Part shown: one piece after another, positions 8,936 through 17,693 of the stretch | Layout: each line of letters begins with the position of its first letter | How positions within the stretch are numbered: position 1 is the first letter of the stretch | Source of the DNA: Homoserinibacter gongjuensis | GTDB lineage: Bacteria > Actinomycetota > Actinomycetes > Actinomycetales > Microbacteriaceae | DNA: 64,000 nucleotides | Direction of reading: 5' to 3' | NCBI RefSeq assembly: GCF_030161875.1 | Contig: NZ_BSVA01000001.1 | Span: forward strand, 2,046,001 to 2,110,000 | Notes under the pieces: model-generated | Database searches by the model: none | What the model saw: only the letters and a program-made list of their open reading frames with translations | Told to the model about the DNA's origin: nothing | Program-made: the position numbers and the translations under genes

Positions 8936-10261
8936 TCACGCCGTCTGCGCCACCGCGAGCGCCGCGCCCACGGCCTCCACCTCGTCGCGCAACGCCCCCA
9001 CCGTGACGCGCACATACGGGTCCTGCCCCTCGCCGAGCTGGAACGGGGTACCCGCCGCCACCCGGATGCCGACCGCCGCCAACTGCACGGTCGCGGAGCG
9101 CTCGTCAGCCACCCGCAGCCACGCGTTGATGCCGTCGCCGCGGGCCAGCCAGCCGCCCGCGTTGCGCACCGCGGTGGCGAGCGCCGCCTGCCGTTCGGCG
9201 TACGCATCCCGCGCCGCCGCGATCTGGGCGACCGACTCCGGATGCGTGAGCAGCTCGTGCAGGATCGCCTGCATCATGCGCGAGGTCCAGCCGGGCCCGA
9301 GCAGTCGCCTCGCCACCACCCGATCGACGAGCGGCCGCGGCCCGCCGATCGCGCCGATCCGCAGATCGGGTCCGTGCGACTTCGAGAAGCTCCGCACGTG
9401 CAGCACGCGATCCGGCAGCCACGTCGCAAGCGTCACATCCGGCGCCGAGCTGATGGCGCCCGAGTGGTCGTCTTCGATCACGATCGTGTGCTGCGCCGTG
9501 CGGCTGCGGTCCAGGATGCCGGCGAGCTGTTCCGCGCGCGCCGCCGTCATCGAGATGCCCGTCGGGTTGTGGGTGCGCGGCTGCAGCAGCACGATCGCGG
9601 GCGCGGTGCCGAGCGCGGCCGCGAAGGCCGCGGGCCGCATCCCCTCGGCATCGAGGTCGACGCCCACCGCCTGCAGTCCGTAGTGGTCGAGCAGGTCGAT
9701 GAAGGGCGGGAACGTCGGGTTCTCGAGCACGACGCGGTCGCCGAAGCGCACGAGCGCCGCGAGGGCGCGGTCGATCGCGTCGAGGGCGCCGTTGAGCACC
9801 GTGATCGACTCCACGGGCGCGGGCCAGGTGTCGCGAAGCAGATCGTGCAGCTCCGGGATGTCGGGCTTGGCCTGGTAGCTCTGCGTATCGGCACGCGCAC
9901 CCACCCGGGCGAGCGCGGGGCCGAGCGACGGCAGCAGCTCGGGGTCGGGGGTGCCGCGCGAGAGGTCGAGGCGCGCATCCTGGCCGCCGTCGATGCCCCG
10001 GTAGCGGCGGGGCAGCCACTCGCGCGGCTCGATGCGCACGAAGCTTCCGCTGCGTCCGCGGCTCATGATGAGCCCGGCCGCCGAGAGGGTCTGCCAGGCG
10101 TGGCTCACGGTCGCGGGGGAGACGCCGAGGTCGGCCGCGAGCTGGCGCACGGTGGGCAGTCGGTCCCCGGGAGCCAGGTCGCCCGTCGTGATGAGCCGTG
10201 CGATTCCGGTGGCGATTCCGTGCGGTGTGCGCTCATCGATGGCGAGGGCTACCGATTTCAT
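8936..10261 (-). CDS. MocR/GntR-type regulator with aminotransferase-like domain
   Basis: A 441-residue regulator. Residues 1-75 form a GntR winged helix (LPTVRQLAADLGVSPATVSH); the rest is a fold-type I PLP-binding aminotransferase-like domain with NPTGISM, IVIEDDHSG and the probable Schiff-base lysine in SFSKSHGPDLRIG. MocR proteins sense amino compounds or aldehydes through PLP. It is transcribed divergently from the pyrimidine catabolism operon across a 96-base gap, so control of that operon by an intermediate such as beta-alanine or its semialdehyde is the natural inference. Confidence 0.85.
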   Translation of the reverse strand: MKSVALAIDERTPHGIATGIARLITTGDLAPGDRLPTVRQLAADLGVSPATVSHAWQTLSAAGLIMSRGRSGSFVRIEPREWLPRRYRGIDGGQDARLDLSRGTPDPELLPSLGPALARVGARADTQSYQAKPDIPELHDLLRDTWPAPVESITVLNGALDAIDRALAALVRFGDRVVLENPTFPPFIDLLDHYGLQAVGVDLDAEGMRPAAFAAALGTAPAIVLLQPRTHNPTGISMTAARAEQLAGILDRSRTAQHTIVIEDDHSGAISSAPDVTLATWLPDRVLHVRSFSKSHGPDLRIGAIGGPRPLVDRVVARRLLGPGWTSRMMQAILHELLTHPESVAQIAAARDAYAERQAALATAVRNAGGWLARGDGINAWLRVADERSATVQLAAVGIRVAAGTPFQLGEGQDPYVRVTVGALRDEVEAVGAALAVAQTA

Positions 10262-10275
10262 GCGAACCCCCGTAG

Positions 10276-10320
10276 GTTTACGGTCACGTCACATTGTGCA
10301 ACGTCCGCAAAATGTTTACG
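10276..10320. promoter_or_regulatory. Candidate operator: direct repeat of GTTTACG in divergent intergenic region
   Basis: GTTTACG occurs at 10276-10282 and again at 10314-10320, in the gap between the MocR regulator and the pyrimidine operon. Direct-repeat half sites are usual for MocR binding, although the 38-base spacing is wide. The AT-rich stretch following (10321-10345) could hold the operon promoter. Assignment as an operator is inference. Confidence 0.4.
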
Positions 10321-10357
10321 CCCTTGGATAACAAAACGCAAGCATGAGGAGGCCATC

Positions 10358-11205
10358 ATGACCGTGGTACGTGCCGCGATCAGCCAGACGACCTGGACAG
10401 GCGACAAGGAGTCGATGCTCGACAAGCACGAGCAGTTCCTGCGTGACGCCGCAGGCCAGGGTGCGCAGATCATGTGCTTCCAGGAGCTCTTCTACGGTCC
10501 CTACTTCGGCATCACGCAAGACCAGAAGTACTACCGCTACGCCGAGGCCGCCGACGGCCCGATCGTGCAGCGCTTCGCGAGCGTGGCCAAGGAACTGGGC
10601 GTCGTGACCATCCTCCCGATCTACGAGGAGGAGCACACGGGCGTGTACTACAACACGACCGTGGTGGTGGATGCCGACGGCACGATCCTCGGCAAGTACC
10701 GCAAGCACCACATCCCGCACCTCGAGAAGTTCTGGGAGAAGTTCTACTTCCGTCCCGGCAACCTCGGCTACCCGGTGTTCGAGACGGCCGTCGGCCGCGT
10801 CGGCACCTACATCTGCTACGACCGCCACTTCCCGGAAGGGTGGCGTGAGCTGGGCCTGCGCGACGCGCACATGGTGTTCAACCCCAACGCCACCAAGCCC
10901 GGCCTCTCCAACCGCCTGTGGGAGGTCGAGGGCCCGGCCGCGGCCGTCGCCAACGGGTACTTCGTGCTGCAGCCCAACCGGGTCGGGCTCGAAGACAACG
11001 AATACGGCGACGAGGCCGTCAACTTCTACGGCACGAGCCAGGTGATCGACCCGCGCGGCAACTTCGTCGGCGAGCGCGGCTCGGGGAGCACGAGGAGGTG
11101 CTCGTGCGCGATCTCGACATGGCGATGGTGCAGCAGATGCGCGACGACTGGCAGTTCTTCCGCGACCGTCGGCCCGACAGCTACACGATGATCGCGCAGC
11201 CCTGA
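10358..11205 (+). CDS. Nitrilase-superfamily beta-ureidopropionase (N-carbamoyl-beta-alanine amidohydrolase)
   Basis: Hydrolyses N-carbamoyl-beta-alanine to beta-alanine, CO2 and ammonia, the third step of reductive pyrimidine breakdown. The nitrilase Glu-Lys-Cys triad is seen in CFQELFYGPYFG, GKYRKHHIPH and TYICYDRHFPEGW. The start is the ATG at 10358 with GAGGAGG about 7 bases upstream; the open frame extends far upstream but without homology. A frameshift at about 11085 (GGGG, one G missing) must be repaired to join GERGSG to EHEEVLVRDLDMAMVQQ and the end TMIAQP; the repaired length is about 282 residues. It is the first gene of the operon, with dihydropyrimidinase 35 bases downstream. Confidence 0.88.
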
Positions 11206-11240
11206 GCCCTGGCCCGCTACTGAATCAACGGAGATTTCAC

Positions 11241-12677
11241 ATGGCAACCACACTCATCACGGGCGGCACGGTCGTGTCGTCCACGGGGCGCTCGGAAGCG
11301 GATGTGCTGGTCGACGGCGAGCAGATCGTCGCCGTGCTCGCGCCCGGTTCGCAGCTGCTGGGGAGCGACCTCACGCGGAGCGTCGACACCGTGATCGACG
11401 CATCCGGCAAGTACGTCATCCCGGGCGGCATCGACGCGCACACCCACATGGAGATGCCCTTCGGCGGCACCAACGCATCCGACACCTTCGAGACCGGCAC
11501 GCGCGCGGCGGCCTGGGGCGGCACGACGAGCATCGTCGACTTCGTGGTGCAGTACCCCGAGCAGAACGTCCTCGACCAGTACCACCTGTGGCACGAGAAG
11601 GCCGCGGGCAACTGCGCGATCGACTACGGATTCCACCAGATCCTCTCCGACGTGCAGGACTCGAGCCTCACCGCGATGGACGAGCTGGTCGCCGAAGGCG
11701 TCACGAGTTTCAAGCTCTTCATGGCCTACAAGGGCGTGTTCCTCTCGGATGACGGCCAGATCCTGCGGGCGTTCCAGAAGGGTGCCGAGAACGGCGCGAT
11801 GATGATGATGCACGCCGAGAACGGCGCCATCATCGACGTGCTCGTGCAGCAGGCGATCGCGGCCGGCAACACGACCCCGTACTACCACGGGCTCACCCGC
11901 CCCTGGCAGGCGGAGGAGGAGGCCACCCACCGCGCGATCATGATCTCCGACCTCACCGGTGCGCCGCTCTACGTCGTGCACGTGAGCGCCAAGCAGGCCG
12001 TCGAGCAGATCGCGGCGGCCCGCGACCGCGGCCTCAACGTGTTCGGCGAGACCTGTCCGCAGTACCTCTACCTCTCCCTCGAGGAGCAGCTGGGTGCCTC
12101 GAGCGAGGAGTGGGGCGACTTCGAGGGCGCCAAGTGGGTGTGCTCGACGCCGCTGCGCTCGCGCGCCGAAGGGCACCAGCACCACATGTGGCAGGCGCTG
12201 CGCACCAACGACATCCAGATGGTGTCGACCGACCACTGCCCCTTCTGCATGAAGGGCCAGAAGGACATGGGGCTCGGCGATTTCTCGAAGATCCCGAACG
12301 GAATCGGCAGCGTCGAGAACCGCATGGACCTCATGTACCAGGGCGTCGTGAACGGCCAGATCACCCTCGAGCGCTGGGTCGAGATCACCTCCACGACCCC
12401 CGCGCGGATGTTCGGCATGTACGGCACCAAGGGCGTCATCCAGCCGGGCGCGGATGCCGACATCGTCGTGTACGACCCCAACGGTCACACCTCGATCGGC
12501 GTGGGCAAGGCGCACCACATGAACATGGACTACTCCGCCTGGGAGGGCTACGAGATCGACGGCCATGTCGACACCGTCATGTCGCGCGGCACGGTCGTCG
12601 TCGACGGCGGCGAGTACCTCGGCACCACGGGCCACGGGCGCTACATCAAGCGCGGCCTCACCCAGTACCTGCAGTAG
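11241..12677 (+). CDS. hydA: Dihydropyrimidinase / hydantoinase
   Basis: Zinc amidohydrolase of 478 residues opening dihydrouracil or dihydrothymine (or hydantoins) to N-carbamoyl-beta-amino acids. Metal ligands are visible: GIDAHTHMEMP (HxH), the carboxylated lysine in FKLFMAYKG, MMHAENG, VVHVSAK and the catalytic Asp in STDHCPF. The length is normal and the frame intact. It lies between the beta-ureidopropionase, whose substrate it makes, and an LLM oxidoreductase 12 bases downstream, which fixes the pathway. Confidence 0.93.
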   Translation: MATTLITGGTVVSSTGRSEADVLVDGEQIVAVLAPGSQLLGSDLTRSVDTVIDASGKYVIPGGIDAHTHMEMPFGGTNASDTFETGTRAAAWGGTTSIVDFVVQYPEQNVLDQYHLWHEKAAGNCAIDYGFHQILSDVQDSSLTAMDELVAEGVTSFKLFMAYKGVFLSDDGQILRAFQKGAENGAMMMMHAENGAIIDVLVQQAIAAGNTTPYYHGLTRPWQAEEEATHRAIMISDLTGAPLYVVHVSAKQAVEQIAAARDRGLNVFGETCPQYLYLSLEEQLGASSEEWGDFEGAKWVCSTPLRSRAEGHQHHMWQALRTNDIQMVSTDHCPFCMKGQKDMGLGDFSKIPNGIGSVENRMDLMYQGVVNGQITLERWVEITSTTPARMFGMYGTKGVIQPGADADIVVYDPNGHTSIGVGKAHHMNMDYSAWEGYEIDGHVDTVMSRGTVVVDGGEYLGTTGHGRYIKRGLTQYLQ

Positions 12678-12689
12678 GAGAGGAACCCG

Positions 12690-13706
12690 ATGGACTTCGG
12701 AGCGGTACTTCAGACCAATCCGCCCGCGAGCCGCACCGTGCACCTCGCGAAGCTCGCCGAGCAATACGGATTCAGCCACGTGTGGACGTTCGACTCGCAC
12801 ATCCTGTGGCAGGAGCCCTACGTCATCTACAGCCAGATCCTCGCCGAGACCCGCCGCATCAAGGTCGGCCCGTTCGTGACCAACCCGGCCACCCGCGACT
12901 GGACCGTCACGGCATCCGTGTTCGCGACGCTCAACGAGATGTACGGCAACCGCACGGTCGTCGGCATCGGACGCGGCGACTCGGCGGTGCGCGTCACCAA
13001 CGGAAAGCCGACGACCCTCACCGAGCTGCGCGAGGCGATCCACGTGATCCGCGAGCTCGGCAACAGCCGCGAGGTCGAGTACAACGGCTCGACGCTGCGG
13101 CTGCCGTGGTCCGAGGGCTCGGAGCTCGAGGTGTGGGTGGCGGCTTACGGCCCGCTCGCGCTCAAGCTCGCGGGCGAGGTGGGCGACGGCTTCATCCTGC
13201 AGCTCGCGGACGTCGACATCGCCAAGTGGATGATCCGCACGGTGCGCGAGGCCGCCGAGAAGGCCGGACGCGATCCGGATGCCATCACCTTCTGCGTCGC
13301 CGCCCCCTTCTACGTGGGCGACGACTGGCAGCACATGCGCGAGCAGTGCCGGTGGTTCGGCGGCATGGTCGGCAACCACGTGGCCGACATCGTCGCCAAA
13401 TACGGCACCTCGGGAGCCGTGCCGCAGGCGCTCACCGACTACATCGCCGGGCGCACGGGCTACGACTACAACACGCACGGCAAGGCCGACAACGACCACG
13501 TCGACTTCGTGCCCGACGAGATCGTCGACCGATTCTGCCTGCTCGGCGACACCTCCGACCACATCGCGAAGCTCGAGGAGCTGCGCTCGATCGGCGTGCA
13601 GCAGTTCGCCGGATACCTGCAGCACGACAATAAGGAGGAGACGTTGCGGGTGTACGGCGAGACCGTCATCCCGGCGCTCCGTGACACCGTCGCCGCCAAG
13701 GCGTGA
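12690..13706 (+). CDS. LLM-class flavin/F420-dependent oxidoreductase of the pyrimidine operon
   Basis: A 338-residue luciferase-like TIM-barrel protein (MDFGAVLQTNPPASRTVHLAKLAEQ at the start; GRGDSAVRVTNGKP and AAYGPLALKLAGEVGDGF inside). As far as I recall it matches a TIGRFAM LLM subgroup (TIGR03842) repeatedly found beside dihydropyrimidinase. It is embedded in the operon, 12 bases after hydA. No NAD(P)H dihydropyrimidine dehydrogenase gene (PreA/PreT type) is present nearby, so this enzyme may reduce uracil or act on another pathway intermediate. Whether it uses F420H2 or FMN cannot be told from the sequence alone. Confidence 0.82.
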   Translation: MDFGAVLQTNPPASRTVHLAKLAEQYGFSHVWTFDSHILWQEPYVIYSQILAETRRIKVGPFVTNPATRDWTVTASVFATLNEMYGNRTVVGIGRGDSAVRVTNGKPTTLTELREAIHVIRELGNSREVEYNGSTLRLPWSEGSELEVWVAAYGPLALKLAGEVGDGFILQLADVDIAKWMIRTVREAAEKAGRDPDAITFCVAAPFYVGDDWQHMREQCRWFGGMVGNHVADIVAKYGTSGAVPQALTDYIAGRTGYDYNTHGKADNDHVDFVPDEIVDRFCLLGDTSDHIAKLEELRSIGVQQFAGYLQHDNKEETLRVYGETVIPALRDTVAAKA

Positions 13707-13743
13707 CGGGCAGCACCTTCAGAGAAAGAACAGGACGCACCCG

Positions 13744-15060
13744 ATGAGCACCAACCGCGAGGTCATCGACCTCGACCACGCCCACGTCTTCCACTCGTGG
13801 TCGGCGCAGGCAGCGTTGTCCGACTTCGCTCTCGCGGGCGGCTCGGGAACCGAGGTGTGGGACTGCGAGGGCAACCGCTACCTCGACTTCTCGAGCCAGC
13901 TCGTCAACGTCAACATCGGGCACTCGCATCCGAAGGTCGTCGCCGCGATCCAGGAGCAGGCGGCGACGCTCGCCACCGTCGCACCTGCGCACGCGAACCT
14001 CGTGCGGGGCGAGGCGGCATCCCGCATCCTCGCCAAGGCCGGGCCCGCCTTCGGCAAGGTGTTCTTCACCAACGGCGGTGCGGATGCCAACGAGAACGCC
14101 ATCCGGATGGCGCGCGTCACGAGCGGTCGCGACAAGATCCTCTCCACCTACCGCAGCTACCACGGCAACACGGGGGCCGCGGTCGTGGCGACGGGGGACT
14201 GGCGCCGGGTGCCGAACGAGTTCGCACGCGGGCACGCCCACTTCTTCGGGCCGTTCCCGTACCGCTCCGAGTTCTGGTCGGACTCGCCCGAGCAGGAGGC
14301 CGAGCGCGCCCTCCACCACCTCGAGCGCGTCATCGTCTCGGAGGGGGCCGCCTCGATCGCGGCGCTGCTGCTCGAGGGCGTGCCGGGCACGGCGGGCGTC
14401 ATCATGCCGCCGCCCGGATGGTATGCGGGCGTGCGCGAACTGTGCGACCGCTACGGCATCCTGCTCATCATCGACGAGGTGATGTCGGGCTTCGGGCGCA
14501 CCGGCGACTGGTTCGCGTGGCAGAACCCCGAGATCAACCCCACGGGGATCGTGCCCGACCTCGTGACCTTCGCGAAGGGCGTCAACTCGGGATACGTGCC
14601 GGTCGGCGGCGTCATCATCTCGGAGTCGATCGCGCATGCCTTCGACGACCAGGTGTTCCCGGGCGGGCTCACCTACTCGGGGCACCCGCTCGCCGCGGCG
14701 TCGATCGTCGCGTCGATGGATGCCATGGAGGAGGAGGGCATCATCGAGAACGCCGCGCGGATCGGCCGCGAGGTGCTGGGGCCGGGGCTGCACGCGCTCG
14801 CGGAGCAGCATCCGATGATCGGCGAGGTGCGCGGGACCGGCGTGTTCTGGGCGCTCGACCTGGTGACCGACCGCGAGACGCGCGAACCGGTTCCGGGGGC
14901 GACGATCGGGGCTCTCAAGAAGGAGCTCATGGCGCGCGGCTACCTGCCCTTCGCCGCCGACAACCGCATCCACGTGGTGCCGCCGTGCACCGTCACCACC
15001 GAGGAGTGCCTGCGGGCGCTCGCGATCCTCGACGAGGCCTTCACCGCCGTCGCCGGCTGA
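13744..15060 (+). CDS. Class III aminotransferase, probable beta-alanine transaminase
   Basis: PLP-dependent class III (omega) aminotransferase of 438 residues. Landmarks: TNGGADANENAIRMAR, YRSYHGNTGA, the PLP-binding Asp in LLIIDEVMSGFGRTG and the Schiff-base Lys in VTFAKGVNSGYVPVGG. As the last gene of the pyrimidine operon it most likely moves the amino group of beta-alanine (or beta-aminoisobutyrate) to pyruvate or 2-oxoglutarate, giving malonate semialdehyde. Start ATG at 13744 follows a weak Shine-Dalgarno (AGGACG). Annotation pipelines often call this family an aspartate aminotransferase family protein, which is vague. Confidence 0.87.
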   Translation: MSTNREVIDLDHAHVFHSWSAQAALSDFALAGGSGTEVWDCEGNRYLDFSSQLVNVNIGHSHPKVVAAIQEQAATLATVAPAHANLVRGEAASRILAKAGPAFGKVFFTNGGADANENAIRMARVTSGRDKILSTYRSYHGNTGAAVVATGDWRRVPNEFARGHAHFFGPFPYRSEFWSDSPEQEAERALHHLERVIVSEGAASIAALLLEGVPGTAGVIMPPPGWYAGVRELCDRYGILLIIDEVMSGFGRTGDWFAWQNPEINPTGIVPDLVTFAKGVNSGYVPVGGVIISESIAHAFDDQVFPGGLTYSGHPLAAASIVASMDAMEEEGIIENAARIGREVLGPGLHALAEQHPMIGEVRGTGVFWALDLVTDRETREPVPGATIGALKKELMARGYLPFAADNRIHVVPPCTVTTEECLRALAILDEAFTAVAG

Positions 15061-15072
15061 GTCTTCTCTGCC

Positions 15073-15139
15073 AATCGCTGTAGCTCTACGCCCCGCGCGG
15101 CAGGAATGACCGGCGCTCGAGGCGTAACGCTGCAGCGTT
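15073..15139. repeat. Palindromic repeat family CGCTGCAGCGTT, copy 1
   Basis: A 67-base element with degenerate inverted ends (AATCGCTGTAGCTCTACGCC and GGCGTAACGCTGCAGCGTT) and a central GCAGGAATGACCGGCGC. A second element with the same ends and a related centre is at 19851-19920. It lies in the gap between the pyrimidine operon and yceD. Confidence 0.65.
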
Positions 15140-15177
15140 CGAGCAGCACGGCGAGGAGCCGCGTAAACTCATCGATC

Positions 15178-15708
15178 GTGCCTGCAACCAGCCCCTACCT
15201 CGTGCCCGTGCACGACCTCATGCACCGCCCCGGCGAGCTGCGTGAGCGCGTGCTCGAGTTCGACGTGCCCGAGCAGCTCGGCGAGTCGATCGCGGTCGTC
15301 AAGCAGGGCGAACCGATCCGCATCGACCTGAGGCTCGAGGGCCTGCACGACGGCGTGCTCGTCACCGGCGAGGTCGACACGACCGCCGACGGCGAGTGCG
15401 TGCGCTGCCTCGACCCGGTCGAGGTGCCGGTCGAGGTCGAATTCCAGGAGCTTTTCGCGTATTCTCAAGACGAAGCTTTCGACTTCGCGATTCGAGACGA
15501 TCACGTGAATCTCGAATCCGTCGTGCGGGATGCGGTGGTGCTGGCACTGCCGTTCCAGCCGGTATGTCGACCGGATTGCCCCGGCCTCGACTCCCTCACG
15601 GGGGAGAAGCTGCCGGATGGTGCCGTGCCGCAGAACCGCGAGGCGACCGACCCCCGGTGGGCGGCGCTCGAGGGCTTCCGCCCTGAGAACAACACCGACA
15701 CCGAATAA
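15178..15708 (+). CDS. YceD / DUF177 family protein
   Basis: A 176-residue DUF177 (YceD) protein, the usual partner of rpmF in bacteria and linked in the literature to 23S rRNA maturation. It has paired cysteines, CVRCLDP and CRPDCPGL, that probably bind zinc, and the C-terminal DPRWAALEGF motif typical of the family. A GTG start at 15178 is chosen because the family begins close to the PYLVPVHDLMHRPGE segment. rpmF follows after 57 bases, as expected. Confidence 0.9.
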   Translation: MPATSPYLVPVHDLMHRPGELRERVLEFDVPEQLGESIAVVKQGEPIRIDLRLEGLHDGVLVTGEVDTTADGECVRCLDPVEVPVEVEFQELFAYSQDEAFDFAIRDDHVNLESVVRDAVVLALPFQPVCRPDCPGLDSLTGEKLPDGAVPQNREATDPRWAALEGFRPENNTDTE

Positions 15709-15765
15709 CGAGCTCCGGCCCCTGCCCCGACGCGCAGGGTGCCGAACACGAAAGTAGAGACAGCC

Positions 15766-15969
15766 ATGGCCGTTCCCAAGCGCCGCCAGTCCCGTGCCAA
15801 CACGCACGCCCGCCGCTCGCAGTGGAAGGCGTCCGTGCCGACCCTTGTGAAGACCGTCGAGAACGGCAAGGTCACCTACAGCCTCCCGCACCGCGCGAAG
15901 GTCGTCGAGGACTCGGCCGGTACTCCGCTGTACCTGGAGTACAAGGGCCGTAAGGTCGCCGACGTCTGA
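15766..15969 (+). CDS. rpmF: 50S ribosomal protein L32
   Basis: 67 residues, starting [20 protein letters not shown] as L32 does. The actinobacterial form lacks the zinc-binding CxxC pair in the C-terminal half. Located between yceD and rnc, the standard order; rnc begins 4 bases after its stop, suggesting one transcript. Confidence 0.97.
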   Translation: MAVPKRRQSRANTHARRSQWKASVPTLVKTVENGKVTYSLPHRAKVVEDSAGTPLYLEYKGRKVADV

Positions 15970-15973
15970 GTCG

Positions 15974-16693
15974 GTGCTGTCCGGCAGTCCCTCCGCTGCG
16001 GATGGCGAGGTCGATCGCGCCGAGTTGAACTCGGTGCTGCAGCTCGAGATCGAACCCGAGCTGCTGACCCTTGCGCTCACGCACCGCTCGTACGCGTACG
16101 AGAACGGCGGCATCGGCCACAACGAGCGACTCGAGTTCCTGGGGGACTCGATCCTCGGGCAGGCGGTCACCGTCATGCTCTACCTCGAGAACCCGGATGT
16201 CGACGAGGGTGAGCTGGCCAAGCGCCGTGCCAGCCTCGTGAGTTCGGCTGCGCTCGCCGAGATCGCCGCCAACATCCAGCTCGGCCGCTACCTGCTGCTC
16301 GGCCGCGGTGAGGAGCTCACGGGCGGGCGCGAGAAGCAGTCGATCCTCGCGGACTGCGTCGAGGCGATCATCGGTGCCGCCTACCTCTCGGTGGGCCCGG
16401 ATGCCGCGACCGCGCTCGTGCTGCGCCTCATCGCGCCGCTCATGGCCGACCCCGACCGCTTCGGCGCCTCCATGGACCCGAAGACGAGCCTGCAGGAGCT
16501 CTCGACCCGTCTCGGCAAGGGCCTTCCGCACTACAGCGTCACCGACTCGGGCCCGGATCACTCCAAGCGCTTCACGGCGGAGGTCGCGATCGCGGGCGAG
16601 ACGATCGCATCCGGCGACGGCACCAGCAAGAAGCAGGCGGAGATGGCCGCCGCACTCGCCGCGTGGGCCATCTTGCAGCGCCCCAAGCGCTGA
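15974..16693 (+). CDS. rnc: Ribonuclease III
   Basis: Double-strand-specific endoribonuclease for rRNA and mRNA processing, 239 residues. The catalytic signature ERLEFLGDSILG is near residue 53; the second acidic motif is DCVEAIIGAAYL; a C-terminal dsRNA-binding domain starts around DPKTSLQELSTRLGKG and ends GTSKKQAEMAAALAAW. GTG start at 15974. mutM follows after 9 bases. Confidence 0.97.
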   Translation: MLSGSPSAADGEVDRAELNSVLQLEIEPELLTLALTHRSYAYENGGIGHNERLEFLGDSILGQAVTVMLYLENPDVDEGELAKRRASLVSSAALAEIAANIQLGRYLLLGRGEELTGGREKQSILADCVEAIIGAAYLSVGPDAATALVLRLIAPLMADPDRFGASMDPKTSLQELSTRLGKGLPHYSVTDSGPDHSKRFTAEVAIAGETIASGDGTSKKQAEMAAALAAWAILQRPKR

Positions 16694-16702
16694 GGCGCGC
16701 GC

Positions 16703-17590
16703 GTGCCTGAGCTTCCCGAGGTCGAGGTCGTGCGCGCGGGCCTCGTGCCCGCAGCCACGGATGCCGTGGTCACGCGCGTGCGCGTGTTCGACGAGCGCTC
16801 GCTGCGCCGGCATCCGGGTCCCGCAGAGGACTTCATCCACCGCCTGACGGGCGCGGTGCTTGCCGCGCCCTCCCGCCGCGGCAAGTACCTCTGGCTGCCG
16901 GTGGCCGAGAGCGACGAAGCGCTCGTCGTGCACCTCGGCATGAGCGGCCAGGTGCTGCTGCGCGACCCGGATGCCGAGATCGCGAAGCTCACCCGGATCG
17001 TTCTCGACATGGTGCAGCCCGGCCACGGGCCCGTGCGCCTCGACTTCGTCGACCAGCGCATCTTCGGCTCGATGGCCCTCGACGAGCTCGTGCCGACAGG
17101 TGACCAGCCCGGGGAGCGGGTGCCGAGGTCCGTCGTCCACATCGCTCGCGATCCGCTCGACCCGCACTTCGACGACCGGGTCTTTCTCGACCGGCTCGCC
17201 CGACGCGACACGACGATCAAGCGCGCGCTGCTCGATCAGACCCTCGTGTCGGGTATCGGCAACATCTATGCCGACGAGGCGCTCTGGGCCGCGCGCATCC
17301 ACTACGACCAGCCGACCCGCGCCCTCAGCAGGGCTCGGGCCCGCACGCTGCTCGCCGAGGTGCGCATGGTGCTCGCGAAGGCGCTCGCCGAGGGCGGCAC
17401 GAGCTTCGACGCCCAATACGTCAACGTGAACGGCGCATCCGGCTACTTCTCGCACTCGCTCAACGCGTACGGGCAGCAGGGGCTGCCGTGCCCGCGCTGC
17501 GGCACGCCGATCGTGCGCGAGGTGTTCATGAACCGCGGCTCGCATTTCTGCCCCCGCTGCCAGCGCATCCGCGTGCCCCGCTCCGCCTGA
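16703..17590 (+). CDS. mutM: Formamidopyrimidine-DNA glycosylase (Fpg)
   Basis: Bifunctional glycosylase/AP lyase that removes 8-oxoguanine. It starts PELPEVEVVRAGL with the catalytic Pro and Glu directly after the start, has LDQTLVSGIGNIYADEALW in the helix-two-turn-helix, and ends with the zinc finger CPRC...FCPRCQ. 295 residues, intact. GTG start at 16703. The 3' end runs into an 18-base tandem repeat that includes its stop codon. Confidence 0.96.
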   Translation: MPELPEVEVVRAGLVPAATDAVVTRVRVFDERSLRRHPGPAEDFIHRLTGAVLAAPSRRGKYLWLPVAESDEALVVHLGMSGQVLLRDPDAEIAKLTRIVLDMVQPGHGPVRLDFVDQRIFGSMALDELVPTGDQPGERVPRSVVHIARDPLDPHFDDRVFLDRLARRDTTIKRALLDQTLVSGIGNIYADEALWAARIHYDQPTRALSRARARTLLAEVRMVLAKALAEGGTSFDAQYVNVNGASGYFSHSLNAYGQQGLPCPRCGTPIVREVFMNRGSHFCPRCQRIRVPRSA

Positions 17591-17665
17591 CCGCATCCGC
17601 GCGCCTGACCGCATCCGCGCGCCTGACCGCATCCGCGCGCCCCGCTCCGCCTGACCGCATCCGCG
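17586..17665 (+). repeat. 18-base tandem repeat after mutM
   Basis: CCTGACCGCATCCGCGCG is repeated three times head to tail (17586-17639), with a fourth partial copy at 17650-17665 preceded by CCCCGCTCCG, which also precedes the first unit. It therefore looks like slippage or local duplication of the last codons and stop of mutM. No coding role is seen. Confidence 0.8.
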
Positions 17666-17693
17666 ACCTCACCGCGTCGCGCGCCGCCCGCTA

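Noticed and set aside
8828..10357. Upstream extension of the beta-ureidopropionase frame by about 500 codons
   Set aside because: The extension is antisense to the MocR regulator and runs through its coding sequence; the nitrilase domain starts exactly at the ATG at 10358 with a good ribosome site.
11217..13625. An 802-codon minus-strand frame across hydA and the LLM gene
   Set aside because: His/Val/Arg-rich shadow without any recognisable motif; both plus-strand genes are intact and conserved.
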